A DNA stretch of 64,000 bases from Bacillus rubiinfantis. GTDB lineage: Bacteria; Bacillota; Bacilli; Bacillales; Cytobacillaceae. Location of the stretch: NCBI GenBank assembly GCA_000752035.1, contig CCFE01000011.1, positions 220,736 to 284,735 of the forward strand, read 5' to 3'. The translations under genes were made by a program, and so were the position numbers. Shown here piece after piece: positions 24,085 through 34,143 of the stretch; position 1 is the stretch's first letter; every line of letters starts with the position of its first letter. Below the pieces are notes generated by a model, which searched no databases, was not told the DNA's origin, and was given only the letters and a program-made list of their open reading frames with translations.

Positions 24085-25362
24085 CTAGCTTTTATCACGC
24101 AAGGTACGAGCTTCTACTGCACGGGCATGGGCTTCAAGGCCCTCCATACGAGCAAAGGCGGCAATTTTTCCGCTGTTTTCCGCAAAAGCTTTTTGACTAT
24201 AGATAATTACGCTTGATTTCTTTTGAAAATCATCGACGTTGAGCGGACTGGAAAAACGGGCCGTTCCGTTCGTAGGCAGCACATGGTTCGGGCCGGCAAA
24301 ATAATCACCGACGGGCTCAGAGCTGTAGCGGCCGATAAAAATCGCGCCGGCGTGACGAATTTTCCCCAGTAGCTCAATGGCTCCAGTGGTAATAATCTCC
24401 AAATGTTCAGGAGCCAACTCATTGACAACCTCTACCGCTTCATCAAGATCAGTCGTCAAATAAATTGCCCCATAATCAGCAATTGACCTCTCCGCAATGT
24501 CACGGCGCGGCAACAACGCGAGCTGGCGTTCCACTTCTGCCGCAACGGCTTCCGCCAGCAAACGAGATGGAGTCACCAGCACACTGCAGGCACGCGGATC
24601 ATGCTCAGCCTGGGACAGCAAATCAGCGGCAACCTCATCCGCGTGGGCCGTGTCATCTGCTAAAATAGCAATCTCGCTCGGGCCGGCAATCATATCAATA
24701 TCAACATCGCCGAATACCTCACGTTTCGCTAACGCTACAAAAATATTACCTGGACCGGTAATCTTATCGACACTGGCAATCGATTCTGTCCCATAGGCAA
24801 GCGCCGCAACCGCCTGGGCGCCGCCAACCTTATAAATTTCCTCGACACCCGCCTCTTTTGCCGCTACCAATACGGCTGGCGGCAGCTGACCCGCTTTATC
24901 AGGAGGAGAAACCATCACAATTCGCTTCACCCCGGCCACTTTCGCTGGAATCACATTCATCAGTACCGACGATGGGTAAGCCGCTGTTCCCCCCGGTACG
25001 TATACCCCCACTGAATCGAGGGGCGTAATTTTTTGCCCCAGGACCGTCCCATTTTCCTCCGTTGTCATCCATGATGGGCGTAATTGTTTTTCATGGAAGA
25101 AACGGATATTTTCCCCAGCCTCACGGACAATAGCAACAAATTCTGGAGAAACTTGTCCGTATGCTGCCGCAATTTCTTGCTCAGTAACCAAAAACGAACT
25201 CACGCGGACACGGTCAAATTTTTCGGTAAATTCCCGTAGTGCTTCGTCACCGCGTGCCCGAACCGCGCCAATAATCGACTTAACCGCAGCCAACTGTTCC
25301 GAAGTCCCTGCTTCCACCGAACGCTTAATAGAAACAAGCTCATTTACCTTCAGTATTTTCAT
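24085..25362 (-). CDS. hisD: Histidinol dehydrogenase
   Basis: Zn-dependent, NAD-linked enzyme that performs the last two oxidations to histidine. The 425-residue protein has [20 protein letters not shown], the [12 protein letters not shown] segment, the catalytic Glu/His region LAPEHLEI and the Zn-ligand QAEHDPRA region. It begins 1 bp from the end of hisG. The sequence just downstream of its stop runs directly into the repeat array. Confidence 0.97.
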   Translation of the reverse strand: MKILKVNELVSIKRSVEAGTSEQLAAVKSIIGAVRARGDEALREFTEKFDRVRVSSFLVTEQEIAAAYGQVSPEFVAIVREAGENIRFFHEKQLRPSWMTTEENGTVLGQKITPLDSVGVYVPGGTAAYPSSVLMNVIPAKVAGVKRIVMVSPPDKAGQLPPAVLVAAKEAGVEEIYKVGGAQAVAALAYGTESIASVDKITGPGNIFVALAKREVFGDVDIDMIAGPSEIAILADDTAHADEVAADLLSQAEHDPRACSVLVTPSRLLAEAVAAEVERQLALLPRRDIAERSIADYGAIYLTTDLDEAVEVVNELAPEHLEIITTGAIELLGKIRHAGAIFIGRYSSEPVGDYFAGPNHVLPTNGTARFSSPLNVDDFQKKSSVIIYSQKAFAENSGKIAAFARMEGLEAHARAVEARTLRDKS

Positions 25363-25363
25363 G

Positions 25364-26002
25364 CTAGTTTCCTCCTTCAGATACTACTTCATGAAGCCTT
25401 GTCACAAGTTCATCAATTAGCCCCGCTTTCATCCGGTAGCTGGCAGGATTGACAATCAGCCTCGATGTGACATCGACAATTCGTTCGTACTCCACTAACC
25501 CGTTTTCTTTCATCGTCCTCCCAGTTGATACGATGTCGACAATTCGATCGGATAGGCCAATAATTGGAGCAAGTTCAATCGAACCATTTAGTTTAATAAT
25601 TTCCACCTGTTCCCCCTGCTCGCGGAAATAGGCTTCGGCAACATTTGGATACTTCGTTGCCACCCGTGGCGCCACATCATTCATTTTCGTGTCCGGTAAA
25701 CCGGCAACGGCTAGATAACAGCGGCTGATGTTCAAATCCAGCAGCTCATACACATCGCGTTCTTCCTCAAGCAGCACGTCCTTGCCGGCAATCCCGACAT
25801 CGGCAACGCCATGCTCCACATATGTAGCGACATCCATCGGCTTTGCTAAGAAAAACCTGAATTGCTCATCGGGGACATCGATAATTAGTTTTCTTGAGTC
25901 ATCAAATTCGGGGGGCAAATTGTAACCTGCTTCTCGAAGCAACTCCAATGCTTCTTCAAAAATCCGCCCCTTCGGCATCGCAATCGTTAACAGCTCATTC
26001 AT
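25364..26002 (-). CDS. hisG: ATP phosphoribosyltransferase, short form
   Basis: Commits ATP and PRPP to histidine synthesis. At 212 aa it is the short HisG lacking the C-terminal regulatory domain, which requires HisZ as partner; hisZ is present directly upstream. The start [20 protein letters not shown] and the PRPP-loop segment [16 protein letters not shown] are visible. It overlaps hisZ by 8 bp. Confidence 0.97.
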   Translation of the reverse strand: MNELLTIAMPKGRIFEEALELLREAGYNLPPEFDDSRKLIIDVPDEQFRFFLAKPMDVATYVEHGVADVGIAGKDVLLEEERDVYELLDLNISRCYLAVAGLPDTKMNDVAPRVATKYPNVAEAYFREQGEQVEIIKLNGSIELAPIIGLSDRIVDIVSTGRTMKENGLVEYERIVDVTSRLIVNPASYRMKAGLIDELVTRLHEVVSEGGN

Positions 26003-27167
26003 CGTTCATCCCTCCAATGAGAAAGGTCGTCTCGGCGAACTTCTTCGTAAAAGCATCAAGATTTTTCACACCGCTGATATCCTGAAGCACCACTTTTTTT
26101 CCCTGCTGGCGGAGCTTGTGACCTAATTGAAATGCCTCATTACGGCGCTCCTGACTAAAAAAAATACAGCTACTATCAGATTCTTGTGAATCGCTGCCCA
26201 AAGCCTCCATTACGCGGTCAAGCCTCACCGCAAAACCAGTGGCACTGGCATTCTTTTTGAATTTCTCCAACAAACTGTAGCGGCCGCCATTGCCAATCGG
26301 AAAGCCGACTTCATCGGCATAGACCTCAAATAAAATCCCGGAGTAGTAACTCATATGGCTGACAATCGAAAAATCAAATTTTACATTATCCGCGACACCA
26401 TAGTCGTTCAGCACTGCCCATAGCTCCTGCAACGCGCTAATTGCCTGTTTGCCTTTGCCTTCCTCGATGATATCAGCAGCGTTTTGCAGCACTTCCTCGC
26501 CGCCTCTTAATTGCAGCAGCTGCAGCAGCCTTTTTTTATCGATAGAGGATAGGTTTAACGACTGGACATGTTCACGATAGCCAACATAATTTTTTTCATA
26601 TAAAAATTTACGCAATGCGGTAGCGCGCCCGTTTGTACCAAGAATTTGTACAAATAACTCCTGAGCAAAACCTACATGTCCGATTGACACTTGGAATTGG
26701 TCCAGCCCGGCCTCCCGCAATGAGGAAATCAACAAGGCAATAACCTCGCCATCAACGCTGATGGAGTCTTCGTTTAAACATTCAATCCCGATTTGTTCAA
26801 ATTCTGCCGGTCTTCCGCCTTCGCGCTGCTGAGCGCGAAAAACATTGGCTGAATAGGCAAGCCTTAACGGGAGGTCATCTTCCATCAACTTCGAAGCAGC
26901 CACGCGGGCAATCGGGGTCGTCATCTCCGGCCTCAGTACGAGCGTATGGCCATCTTTATCAAGTAATTTGAACAGCTGGGCATCGTCAATTGCCGAAGCG
27001 GCACCAACCGTTTCGTAGTATTCTAGTGTTGGTGTCTCGATAAATTGATAGCCCCAGCTCTGAAATGTATTCGCCATCCCGGCGCGAACACGGGATTTTT
27101 TTTCATATAAATCCGGCAATGTGTCACGCATCCCTAATGGTTTCTCAAACATAAACAAGCGGCTCAT
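25995..27167 (-). CDS. hisZ: ATP phosphoribosyltransferase regulatory subunit
   Basis: Histidyl-tRNA synthetase paralog that binds HisG and confers activity and feedback control. Class II aaRS-like motifs are visible ([41 protein letters not shown]) but no aminoacylation-specific C-terminal domain. The start at 27167 ([10 protein letters not shown]) follows AAAGGA by 8 nt; the track frame starts 18 bases earlier. First gene of the his operon, overlapping hisG. Confidence 0.95.
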   Translation of the reverse strand: MSRLFMFEKPLGMRDTLPDLYEKKSRVRAGMANTFQSWGYQFIETPTLEYYETVGAASAIDDAQLFKLLDKDGHTLVLRPEMTTPIARVAASKLMEDDLPLRLAYSANVFRAQQREGGRPAEFEQIGIECLNEDSISVDGEVIALLISSLREAGLDQFQVSIGHVGFAQELFVQILGTNGRATALRKFLYEKNYVGYREHVQSLNLSSIDKKRLLQLLQLRGGEEVLQNAADIIEEGKGKQAISALQELWAVLNDYGVADNVKFDFSIVSHMSYYSGILFEVYADEVGFPIGNGGRYSLLEKFKKNASATGFAVRLDRVMEALGSDSQESDSSCIFFSQERRNEAFQLGHKLRQQGKKVVLQDISGVKNLDAFTKKFAETTFLIGGMNDE

Positions 27168-27198
27168 TGTGCTCATCCTTTTCATTTTGCTTTAGTCT

Positions 27199-27261
27199 GC
27201 TAATATATTAGAGAATTAAAGTTAATAGTTGTAGTTTACCTTTTAAGGATGTTTTCGTCAA
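27199..27261 (-). promoter_or_regulatory. SigA-type promoter and leader palindrome of the his operon
   Basis: Minus strand TTGACG (27261-27256), 17-bp spacer, TAAACT (27238-27233). About 15-30 bp downstream of the likely start point lies the perfect palindrome CTAATATATTAG (27199-27210), a possible operator; I do not recognise a T-box or a known histidine riboswitch in this short leader. Confidence 0.65.
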
Positions 27262-27478
27262 TCAAAAAAAGCTCCTTACTGTTAATCTTTACAATCATTA
27301 TACTATTGTGAAAACTTTTTTTGTAACCAAAGAGGGCGAGGTTGATTAGTCATTCCACAACGAGGGAAATTGGTACGTTTTATACTCAAGCTATTCACTA
27401 ATCAGTTTCCTTTAAGAAGGATTATCGTTCAAAGTTAAAGAATAGATATCGTATGACATTTTAAGGAGTAATTTTACA

Positions 27479-28045
27479 ATGTTAAATGAGGAAAAAATTA
27501 TTGAAATTATTACGGAAGATAAATGGATGATGGATATTTTAAAAGCTGCCAAGACATTAAACTTACCGGATTGGTGGATATGCGCTGGATTTGTTCGTTC
27601 AAAAATATGGGATACTTTACATCATTTCAATAAAAGAACTCCATTGCCGGATATCGATGTCATTTATTTTGATGCTACGAAAATCGATGAGTTAGCGGAA
27701 AAGAAGTATGAGGAAAGGCTAACAGCTCTAATGCCTGAAACTCCTTGGTCAGTAAAAAATGAAGCAAGAATGCACATAAAAAGCCATATGCCGCCGTATT
27801 CTTCTTCCATTGACGCTATCTCCAACTTCCCAGAAACCGCAACCGCATTAGGGGTGAAGTTAGATAAAAAAGATAATGTGGTCTTAGCAGCCCCATACGG
27901 AATCGATGATGTTGTGAACCTTGAGGTGAAGCCCACCCCTTTTTTTACTATTACTAAAGAAATGGCTGAAATCTACGAAAACCGTATTGCAAAAAAGAAA
28001 TGGAATTTAATATGGAATAGGCTAAAAGTTTACCATGGTAGGTAG
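27479..28045 (+). CDS. Nucleotidyltransferase-family protein
   Basis: 188-residue protein of the NTP_transf_6/DUF925 group, here with the fold signature WWICAGFVRSKIWD and the acidic pair LPDIDVIYFDATK that would bind metal. A later F-x-DVVNLEVKPTPFF segment is also typical. It has AAGGAG ten bases upstream. It begins a low-GC plus-strand island between hisZ and yvoF, which are adjacent in B. subtilis. Substrate unknown; these proteins are common in accessory regions. Confidence 0.8.
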   Translation: MLNEEKIIEIITEDKWMMDILKAAKTLNLPDWWICAGFVRSKIWDTLHHFNKRTPLPDIDVIYFDATKIDELAEKKYEERLTALMPETPWSVKNEARMHIKSHMPPYSSSIDAISNFPETATALGVKLDKKDNVVLAAPYGIDDVVNLEVKPTPFFTITKEMAEIYENRIAKKKWNLIWNRLKVYHGR

Positions 28046-28344
28046 TTGATATATTTATAATTAGAAGGAATTAATCGTAAGGCATAAAAATAGTATACGT
28101 ATTTGATCAATGAATTTCTGTATTTGTTCTATAACCAAATACCTCATAAAGTCGATTATTAAATCTATAGAATTGTGCCATCTCCAGTGTATTCAAGAAC
28201 ACGATTTCTTAAATTATTTTCTTGAAGTCTTTTCATTTTCAACTAGGCTTCCTCATTTAGTATTTATAAAGTTATATATTTACATTTTTTCATAAATTTA
28301 TTAATATTGAGAAAGTAATTTCTAAATATGGAGTGGTGATAATA
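28046..28344. other. Low-GC spacer, no supported gene
   Basis: About 300 bp of A/T-rich DNA; short frames here are without a ribosome site. I see no RNA gene, terminator or repeat I can support. Confidence 0.5.
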
Positions 28345-28711
28345 GTGCGGTTGAAAAAAATGAGTACTAGTGTGTTAACTCTCGGACTTATATTTGGAGT
28401 AGTATCTCCAGTATTTGCAGAGGGGCATAATAATAACGTACAGTCTGAACAAAATTCTGAACAGCAAGATGCTTTATTTAAATATAGTTATAATGGGGTT
28501 GATTTCTCCGGGAATTATGAGCTATCTGAAGAAGAAATATTACAAATGTATAACTAAGCTTTAAATAGTAGTTTATCAACTAGAATATCAACTCTGGAGT
28601 AATTACTACAATGAACGTCGCTATTACAATACACTAGTCCATTATGCAAAAAGTAATTATACCAATCCAAAATCTGTTCAATATTGGGATGCAACAGCAA
28701 TGTGGAAATAA
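28345..28711 (+). pseudogene. Decayed small secreted protein gene
   Basis: The 5' part (GTG at 28345 after GGTGAT, in frame with the longer frame from 28333) encodes a signal peptide ending SPVFA-E and about 45 more residues to a TAA at 28556. Beyond it, the +1 frame holds an open tail without a start, including YNERRYYNTLVHYAKSNY and ending QYWDATAMWK, terminated at 28711. The two parts together look like one ~115-residue secreted protein split by a stop and a frame change. I do not recognise the family. Confidence 0.5.
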
Positions 28712-28740
28712 TGATAGATTATAGCATAGGAGCCATAAAA

Positions 28741-29028
28741 ATGAAAATAAAACATGAAGAAAGTGGTACAGAATCGACTATACCATACCAATCTTTTATT
28801 TCCTTTGTTGCATTCAGTTTAATTATTAAATTTCTTCCCTACTTTGAAAAATTCACTACTAATACCTTTTTTAAAGTCGTTATAGGACTATCATTCGTCG
28901 TGTCTATTGTATTTTTGCTGATAAGAAATGCGACACTTCCCAAAATCTTAAGGGATTTCTGTTCGACTTTCAAAATTAAAGTCTACCAGCTATATGTACT
29001 ATACATTTGCGCTTATCTTACTTACTAG
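28741..29028 (+). CDS. Small membrane protein, unknown function
   Basis: 95 residues starting MKIKHEESGTEST, with AGGAG 8 nt upstream of the ATG. Two hydrophobic helices are visible (FISFVAFSLIIKFLPYF and FFKVVIGLSFVVSIVFLLI), then a short basic/aromatic tail. A longer frame from 28684 overlaps the decayed gene and lacks support. It belongs to the low-GC island; no function can be inferred. Confidence 0.5.
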   Translation: MKIKHEESGTESTIPYQSFISFVAFSLIIKFLPYFEKFTTNTFFKVVIGLSFVVSIVFLLIRNATLPKILRDFCSTFKIKVYQLYVLYICAYLTY

Positions 29029-29057
29029 AATCATAAATTGCTTGTTTGATACTCTCA

Positions 29058-29235
29058 ATAAGCGGAGAATTTCCGTCTAATGTATATTTTGGGCTTACTA
29101 AGCATGATATAAGCGGAAATATTCCGTCTAGTACCACTAAACTAGGCAAAATTTAAGGATTTGAATCATATAGAAGGAAAAACTTCCCCTATTATGAGGG
29201 AAATATGTGTATTTCCCAATTTAAGCGGAATCTAT
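29058..29235. repeat. AT-rich dispersed repeat, copy B
   Basis: Aligns with 12436-12612: shared ATAAGCGGAGAATTTCCGTC plus TAATG, GGAAAAACTTCCC, GAGGGAAATA and GTATTTCCCA. Copy B also has an internal second ATAAGCGGAAATATTCCGTC, so the unit itself contains short repeats. It fills the otherwise gene-free stretch 29029-29396. Confidence 0.75.
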
Positions 29236-29396
29236 CCGTCTATTGCATATAAAAAATTACCTAATCCAAGAACGGGCCTTATTTTTAAAGGTAGCGATTT
29301 TTTCCTAAAAGGCTAGTATAAAAGAATAACAGGATGGAGAAATCGTTTTGGTTCATTGAATAGGAACTAATTCTAATTGCTGAAGGAGACTTAAAA

Positions 29397-29897
29397 TTGG
29401 AAATAAGACAATTAACTCCAACTGATGCTGAAGAATATCTTTCTATAAGGTTTGAAGCGCTTCAGGATAGCCCATTTGCTTTCGCATCAAGCTATGAAGA
29501 GGAAAAAAATCAATCAGCAGAGATATACAAGAATTTATTTGCAGTACCAGTAAACGCATTTACTTTTGGGGCTTTCGAAGAGTTAGAGCTTGTTGGAGTC
29601 GTTACATTAATAAGAGAGGAATTAATAAAGTTAAGCCATAGAGCCAATATTGTGGCAATGTATGTTAAACCAGAAAAGAGGGAAAGTGGGTTAGGTAAAG
29701 CCCTTATCACTAAAGCAATTGAAAAAGCCAATAGCTTAGATGGCATTGAGCAGATCTATTTAAGTGTTGTAACCACTAATATTCCTGCTAAAAAGTTATA
29801 TGCTTCTTGTGGATTTGAGGTATTTGGAACAGAGAAAAGGGCACTGAAATTTAATAATACGTATTATGATGAGGAGCATATGGTTTTATTTCTTTAA
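29397..29897 (+). CDS. GNAT-family N-acetyltransferase
   Basis: 166 residues with an acetyl-CoA-binding region MYVKPEKRESGLGKALITKA (motif A, Q/R-x-x-G-x-G/A type) and a C-terminal beta-bulge region GFEVFGTEKRALK. TTG start at 29397 is supported by GAAGGAG 8 nt upstream. The substrate is unknown; this family acetylates small molecules, antibiotics or proteins. It is the last gene of the island, convergent with yvoF. Confidence 0.87.
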   Translation: MEIRQLTPTDAEEYLSIRFEALQDSPFAFASSYEEEKNQSAEIYKNLFAVPVNAFTFGAFEELELVGVVTLIREELIKLSHRANIVAMYVKPEKRESGLGKALITKAIEKANSLDGIEQIYLSVVTTNIPAKKLYASCGFEVFGTEKRALKFNNTYYDEEHMVLFL

Positions 29898-29946
29898 AAT
29901 TTTCTTCTTGAGTTAACGGAGAGTTATTGAAGGAATCTCCACATAG

Positions 29947-29982
29947 AAAATCCCAGAGTTAGACCGCTACTCTGAGATTTTT
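29947..29982. terminator. Bidirectional intrinsic terminator
   Basis: Stem AAAATCCCAGAGT against ACTCTGAGATTTT between the convergent GNAT gene and yvoF, with A/T runs on each side. Confidence 0.8.
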
Positions 29983-30007
29983 TACTGTTGAGTTTTCAAA
30001 TTTCCCC

Positions 30008-30556
30008 TTATCTAATTCCAGATTCACTCTTTTCCCCATAGATCGGGTCATCGGCCCAGCGTTCGGCGAGCTGTTCCCGGGTATATATTAGCCGCATTGG
30101 GTTGCCGCCGACAAAGCAGCCAGGGGGCACGTCTTTATGGACGAGCGTGCCGGCGGAAACGATTGCCCCGTCGCCAATGGTGACACCGGGCATAATCGTT
30201 GAATTGGCGCCAATCATTACCTCATCACCGATGACGACGTCTCCAAGGCGGTATTCCTTAATCAGATATTCGTGGGCCAGTATCGTCGTGTTATAACCGA
30301 TAACGGTATTGCGGCCGACGCGAATTTTTTCCGGAAACATGATATCGAGCATCACCATCAGCGCAAACGATGTCTGCTCGCCGACCTTCATGCCTAGAAA
30401 ATGGCGATACAGCCAGTTTTTCATCCCTAAAAACGGTGTATAACGGGCGAGCTGGATGACGATAAAGTTTTTCACAACCTTCCAAAACGGCACCGTTTTA
30501 TAGACATGCCAGAGCGAATTCGCACCTGAAACAGGGTAGCGGGTGGTCTTGCGCAT
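30008..30556 (-). CDS. yvoF: Hexapeptide-repeat acyltransferase (YvoF-like)
   Basis: 182-residue left-handed beta-helix acyltransferase with imperfect hexapeptide turns (IGYNTTILAHEYLIKEYRLG, VVIGDEVMIGANSTIMPG, VTIGDGAIVSAGTLVHKDVP) and the conserved FVGGNPMRL end. Such enzymes acetylate sugars or cell-wall precursors; the acceptor here is unknown. It overlaps nothing but follows ppaX by 2 bp in the B. subtilis hprK-lgt-yvoD-ppaX-yvoF order. Confidence 0.9.
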   Translation of the reverse strand: MRKTTRYPVSGANSLWHVYKTVPFWKVVKNFIVIQLARYTPFLGMKNWLYRHFLGMKVGEQTSFALMVMLDIMFPEKIRVGRNTVIGYNTTILAHEYLIKEYRLGDVVIGDEVMIGANSTIMPGVTIGDGAIVSAGTLVHKDVPPGCFVGGNPMRLIYTREQLAERWADDPIYGEKSESGIR

Positions 30557-30558
30557 GC

Positions 30559-31206
30559 TTACACCACCCCGAGAATCGCCAATAAATCCGCCATCTGCTC
30601 AAGAATGTAATCCGGCTGAAAGCTATCAATATAATCCCGGCCTTTAATCGACCAGGCGACACCAGCCGTCAAAGTGCCGGCATTTTTCCCACCCAAGATA
30701 TCATGAAAATTATCGCCAACCATGATGGCCTCCGCTGATGAGGCTTCGAGCCGCTCTAAAGCTGTGAAAATTGGCTCGGGATCAGGTTTCACCTTTTTAA
30801 CATGATCAAGGGCAATTACTGTATCGAAAAAGCCGTCCAGCTTCGTCAAGCGGAGACCTTTCATCGCAACGTCATAGCGCTTTGTTGTCACGACTCCAAG
30901 CTTAAAACCTTTGTCCTTTAACACCTTCATCGTCTCCCACACACCGGGGAATTCGGTCACCAGTTCATCATGCCGCGCTAGATTAAAGCTGCGATATTCG
31001 GCAATCATCTCCTCAACTTGATCATGATCGATACTGCTAAATGCCTCATGAAGCGTTGGCCCCATAAACGGCAGGACATCCTCACGCTTGAATCGGCCTG
31101 GATAAAATTTTTCCAGCGTATGTAAATAAGAAGCAATAATCAATTCGTTCGTATCAATTAATGTTCCATCTAAATCAAATAAAAGCGTGGTAATTTGTTT
31201 ACTCAT
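30559..31206 (-). CDS. ppaX: Pyrophosphatase PpaX (HAD superfamily)
   Basis: Hydrolyses pyrophosphate released by HPr(Ser-P) dephosphorylation by HPrK. The HAD motifs are [14 protein letters not shown] (motif I Asp nucleophile), VVTTKR (motif II), KKVKPDPEP (motif III Lys) and [13 protein letters not shown] (motif IV). 215 aa. Overlaps the yvoD end by 8 bp, and its location beside hprK fits the role. Confidence 0.93.
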   Translation of the reverse strand: MSKQITTLLFDLDGTLIDTNELIIASYLHTLEKFYPGRFKREDVLPFMGPTLHEAFSSIDHDQVEEMIAEYRSFNLARHDELVTEFPGVWETMKVLKDKGFKLGVVTTKRYDVAMKGLRLTKLDGFFDTVIALDHVKKVKPDPEPIFTALERLEASSAEAIMVGDNFHDILGGKNAGTLTAGVAWSIKGRDYIDSFQPDYILEQMADLLAILGVV

Positions 31207-32143
31207 ATGTTACCTCCTTTCCTTTCACCAATCCGCTTCGTTTCCAAACTGCACCAACAGTTAAGGTTAACAAGACCGCTACGCCAAGCCTGATTACAAA
31301 TAACGGCCAGATTGGAATCCCAAGCGGAACAAAGATTAACGTATCCTCGACAACAGCATGGCAAGCGACAAGAAAGATAAACGCCAACGTGATATCTTTT
31401 TTGCTGACACCATCCTCTTTCACCGCCTGGATCATCACCCCAGCCCCATAGGCAAGCCCAAAAATAAGTCCAGCGGCCATCGTTGTTGATGTGTTCTCCT
31501 GCATCCCGAGTGAACGGGTAACGGGAGCCATGATTTTCGAGAATTTTTGCAGCCAGCGCAAATCTTTTAGAATTTGAATAACCACCATTAATGGAATGAC
31601 GATTAGGGCCAATTGAAAAATGCCTATGCCTGCTTTCTCTAAGCCCTCGAGGAAAATCCCCACGCCCGTTGCTGCATGGTCAGGCTGTGCTTCAAAAAAG
31701 CCATACTTGGCAGGTTCTCCCCCTCCCTGCCAGACAAGGTTAATCACAGTTGCAGATACAAACGCAAGGCCGAGCCGCGTTACCAAGATAATCCACAGCT
31801 TGACACCAGCCTTCATCGCCACTCCTGATTCGATAAATAAATTATGCGAAAACGACATCATGACCGCTAGAATGAAAACCTCTTTGACGGAAAAATCAAG
31901 CGACAGAATAGCCCCAATCCCGGCATAGAGATTTAACATATTTCCAAGTACAAGTGGAATTGCCGCATCGCCTGAGAGCCCGATTAATTTCATCACAGGA
32001 GTTAATAACTTAATTAACCCGGGCAAAACCGGTGTATACTGAAGCACCGAAACGATTAGCGTCACCGGAAAAATAATTTTTCCTAACGTCCAGGTTGTCT
32101 TTAACCCGACCAACAGACCCGTCTTACATGATTGAAACAGCAT
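31199..32143 (-). CDS. yvoD: Nucleoside-recognition-domain membrane protein (YvoD-like)
   Basis: 314-residue polytopic membrane protein with two Gate/nucleoside-recognition domains, each about 120-130 residues of paired helices (about residues 15-140 and 165-300). Roughly eight hydrophobic segments are seen. Function unestablished; ferrous-iron and spore-related Gate relatives suggest transport. Part of the hprK-lgt-yvoD-ppaX-yvoF operon, 8 bp overlap with ppaX and a 118-bp gap from lgt containing a dispersed repeat. Confidence 0.88.
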   Translation of the reverse strand: MLFQSCKTGLLVGLKTTWTLGKIIFPVTLIVSVLQYTPVLPGLIKLLTPVMKLIGLSGDAAIPLVLGNMLNLYAGIGAILSLDFSVKEVFILAVMMSFSHNLFIESGVAMKAGVKLWIILVTRLGLAFVSATVINLVWQGGGEPAKYGFFEAQPDHAATGVGIFLEGLEKAGIGIFQLALIVIPLMVVIQILKDLRWLQKFSKIMAPVTRSLGMQENTSTTMAAGLIFGLAYGAGVMIQAVKEDGVSKKDITLAFIFLVACHAVVEDTLIFVPLGIPIWPLFVIRLGVAVLLTLTVGAVWKRSGLVKGKEVTYE

Positions 32144-32157
32144 TTCCCCCCATCCTC

Positions 32158-32214
32158 TCCTTTATCCCACCATAACGGGCAGTAAGACCATCACTGATGG
32201 AAGTCTCACTTTAT
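32158..32214. repeat. Dispersed hairpin repeat, copy 2 (between yvoD and lgt)
   Basis: Starts CTCCTTTATCCCACCATAAC and contains CGGGCAGTAAGACCATCACT, closely matching 9381-9437. The inverted arms are clearest here: AGTAAGACCATC against GATGGAAGTCTCACT. Confidence 0.8.
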
Positions 32215-32261
32215 CAGCTTTTCTCTCTAAAAAACTCCCCAAAGTTCTTTTTCAAAAGATG

Positions 32262-33080
32262 CTATGAATTTCTTTCATCTAAATATCGGACGTTGGCCAG
32301 TCCCTTTCGCCGTCGGTACACCAGTATGATGGCTGCACCAAGTATTAGCGCGATTGAAATCAGCTGTGCCATGCGCAAGCCGCCAATCATCAAGCTGTCA
32401 GTCCTCATCCCCTCAATAAAGAAGCGGCCGACAGAGTACCACATCACATACGATAAAAACAGCTCCCCGCGCCGTAAGTTGACGCGGCGCAATAATATCA
32501 AGCCAATGAAGCCGATAGTATCCCAGACCGATTCATAGAGGAATGTTGGGTGATAGTATGTACCTTGGATATACATTTGATTGATAATAAAATCGGGTAA
32601 ATGTAGTCCCTCGAGAAAGGAGCGAGTTACCTCACCGCCGTGCGCTTCCTGATTCATAAAGTTTCCCCAACGGCCAATTGCCTGCCCAAGGATAATACTT
32701 GGGGCTGCAATATCAGCTAGCTTCCAAAAAGACAACTGCCGCTTCCTGGTGAAAAAATATGCTGTTAGGACGGAACCAATCAGCGCCCCGTGAATCGCAA
32801 TACCTCCACCCCAAATTTTCGGGATATCGGCTAGACGCTGAGAATAATAATCCCATTCAAAAATGACATAGTAAATCCGTGCCGAAATAATCGCAATTGG
32901 AATCGCCCAAAGCATTAAATCAGCAAACGTGTCCTGCGGCAACTTGCGACGGTTTCCCTCTCTTATCGCAATAAATAATGCCAGGGCCAGACCCGAGCCA
33001 ATGATTACTCCATACCAATGAACTGGAATCGGCCCGAGGTGGAAGGCAATCGGATTTAACGGTTGAATATTTTCATTCAT
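32262..33080 (-). CDS. lgt: Prolipoprotein diacylglyceryl transferase
   Basis: Transfers a diacylglyceryl group from phosphatidylglycerol to the lipobox Cys of prolipoproteins at the membrane outer face. The 272-residue protein has about seven membrane helices, the catalytic His in [11 protein letters not shown] and the signature [18 protein letters not shown], plus [11 protein letters not shown]. The start follows GAGGAAGAGGAGAGCGAA. 19 bp downstream of hprK. Confidence 0.97.
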   Translation of the reverse strand: MNENIQPLNPIAFHLGPIPVHWYGVIIGSGLALALFIAIREGNRRKLPQDTFADLMLWAIPIAIISARIYYVIFEWDYYSQRLADIPKIWGGGIAIHGALIGSVLTAYFFTRKRQLSFWKLADIAAPSIILGQAIGRWGNFMNQEAHGGEVTRSFLEGLHLPDFIINQMYIQGTYYHPTFLYESVWDTIGFIGLILLRRVNLRRGELFLSYVMWYSVGRFFIEGMRTDSLMIGGLRMAQLISIALILGAAIILVYRRRKGLANVRYLDERNS

Positions 33081-33098
33081 TTCGCTCTCCTCTTCCTC

Positions 33099-34040
33099 TT
33101 AAAAATCTTCATGTTCATGATCGGCATCCTCAATGACATCTGAGAGACGCTCGGTAAACTGCTGGGCTGCATTCACGCCCATTCGCTTCAAGCGGTAGTT
33201 CATTGCCGCTACCTCAATAATAACAGCCAAGTTACGTCCAGGTCGAACTGGAACGGTCAGCTTGGTGACCTCCGTATCAATAATCTTCATTTTTTCTTCA
33301 TCCAAGCCTAGACGGTCATATTGCTTTTTAGCATCCCAAATTTCTAAATTGATGACCATGGTAATTCGTTTATTACTGCGCACAGCCCCAGCGCCAAATA
33401 GTGTCATCACATTGATAATTCCTAGCCCGCGAATTTCCAAAAGATGTTCAATTAAATCGGGAGATGTCCCTACCAATGTGTCATCATCTTCCTGACGGAT
33501 TTCAACGCAGTCATCTGCCACTAGTCTATGACCCCGTTTAACAAGCTCCAGAGCCGTTTCACTTTTACCAACACCGCTTTTTCCCGTAATTAACACACCA
33601 ATTCCATACACATCAACCAAGACACCATGTACGGCCGTAGTTGGCGCTAGCTTACTCTCCAAATAATTGGTCAATCTGCTCGAAAACCGCGTCGTCTTCA
33701 TACCAGTTCGGAGAACCGGCACAGATTCCCGCTCAGACGCTTCGATTAATTCCGTGGGAACTTCTAACCCCCGAGTAATGATGATCGCCGGAGTGATATC
33801 GGTACATAGCTGTTCCATTCGCGACGTCTTTTCCGCCTGTGGCAGCTCCTGAAAAAAAGACAGCTCCGTCATCCCTAATAATTGAATTCGTTCCGCAGGA
33901 TAATAGGCAAAATAGCCTGCCATTTCAATTCCCGGCCGCGAAATATCGCTCATGGTAATCGGACGATTAATTCCCTCTTCACCACTGATGAGTTCCAAAT
34001 TAAATTTTTCAACGATGTCTTTTGTAAGTACTTTTGGCAA
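33099..34040 (-). CDS. hprK: HPr kinase/phosphorylase
   Basis: Phosphorylates Ser46 of HPr and Crh and also dephosphorylates them, setting carbon catabolite repression. 313 aa: N-terminal domain, then Walker [19 protein letters not shown], and the family signature [16 protein letters not shown]. The start is the TTG at 34040, with AAGGAGG nine bases upstream; the longer frame to 34298 runs into the 3' end of the group II intron and is not real. First gene of its operon; crh, its second substrate, lies in the same window. Confidence 0.97.
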   Translation of the reverse strand: MPKVLTKDIVEKFNLELISGEEGINRPITMSDISRPGIEMAGYFAYYPAERIQLLGMTELSFFQELPQAEKTSRMEQLCTDITPAIIITRGLEVPTELIEASERESVPVLRTGMKTTRFSSRLTNYLESKLAPTTAVHGVLVDVYGIGVLITGKSGVGKSETALELVKRGHRLVADDCVEIRQEDDDTLVGTSPDLIEHLLEIRGLGIINVMTLFGAGAVRSNKRITMVINLEIWDAKKQYDRLGLDEEKMKIIDTEVTKLTVPVRPGRNLAVIIEVAAMNYRLKRMGVNAAQQFTERLSDVIEDADHEHEDF

Positions 34041-34143
34041 GAGTGATTTCCTCCTTAAAGGCATGCAATTATTTTTTCTATAAAAATCATTACTGTTGTT
34101 TATTTTAACATTTTTCGTTGGAGAACCATACTTTAGAATATGA

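Noticed and set aside
27186..27480. T-box or histidine riboswitch leader
   Set aside because: The leader from the predicted start is only about 60 nt and no T-box (AGGGTGGNACCGCG-like) sequence or specifier stem is seen.
28110..28295. Small plus-strand gene in the island
   Set aside because: No ribosome site or recognisable product, and A/T-rich DNA gives such frames by chance.
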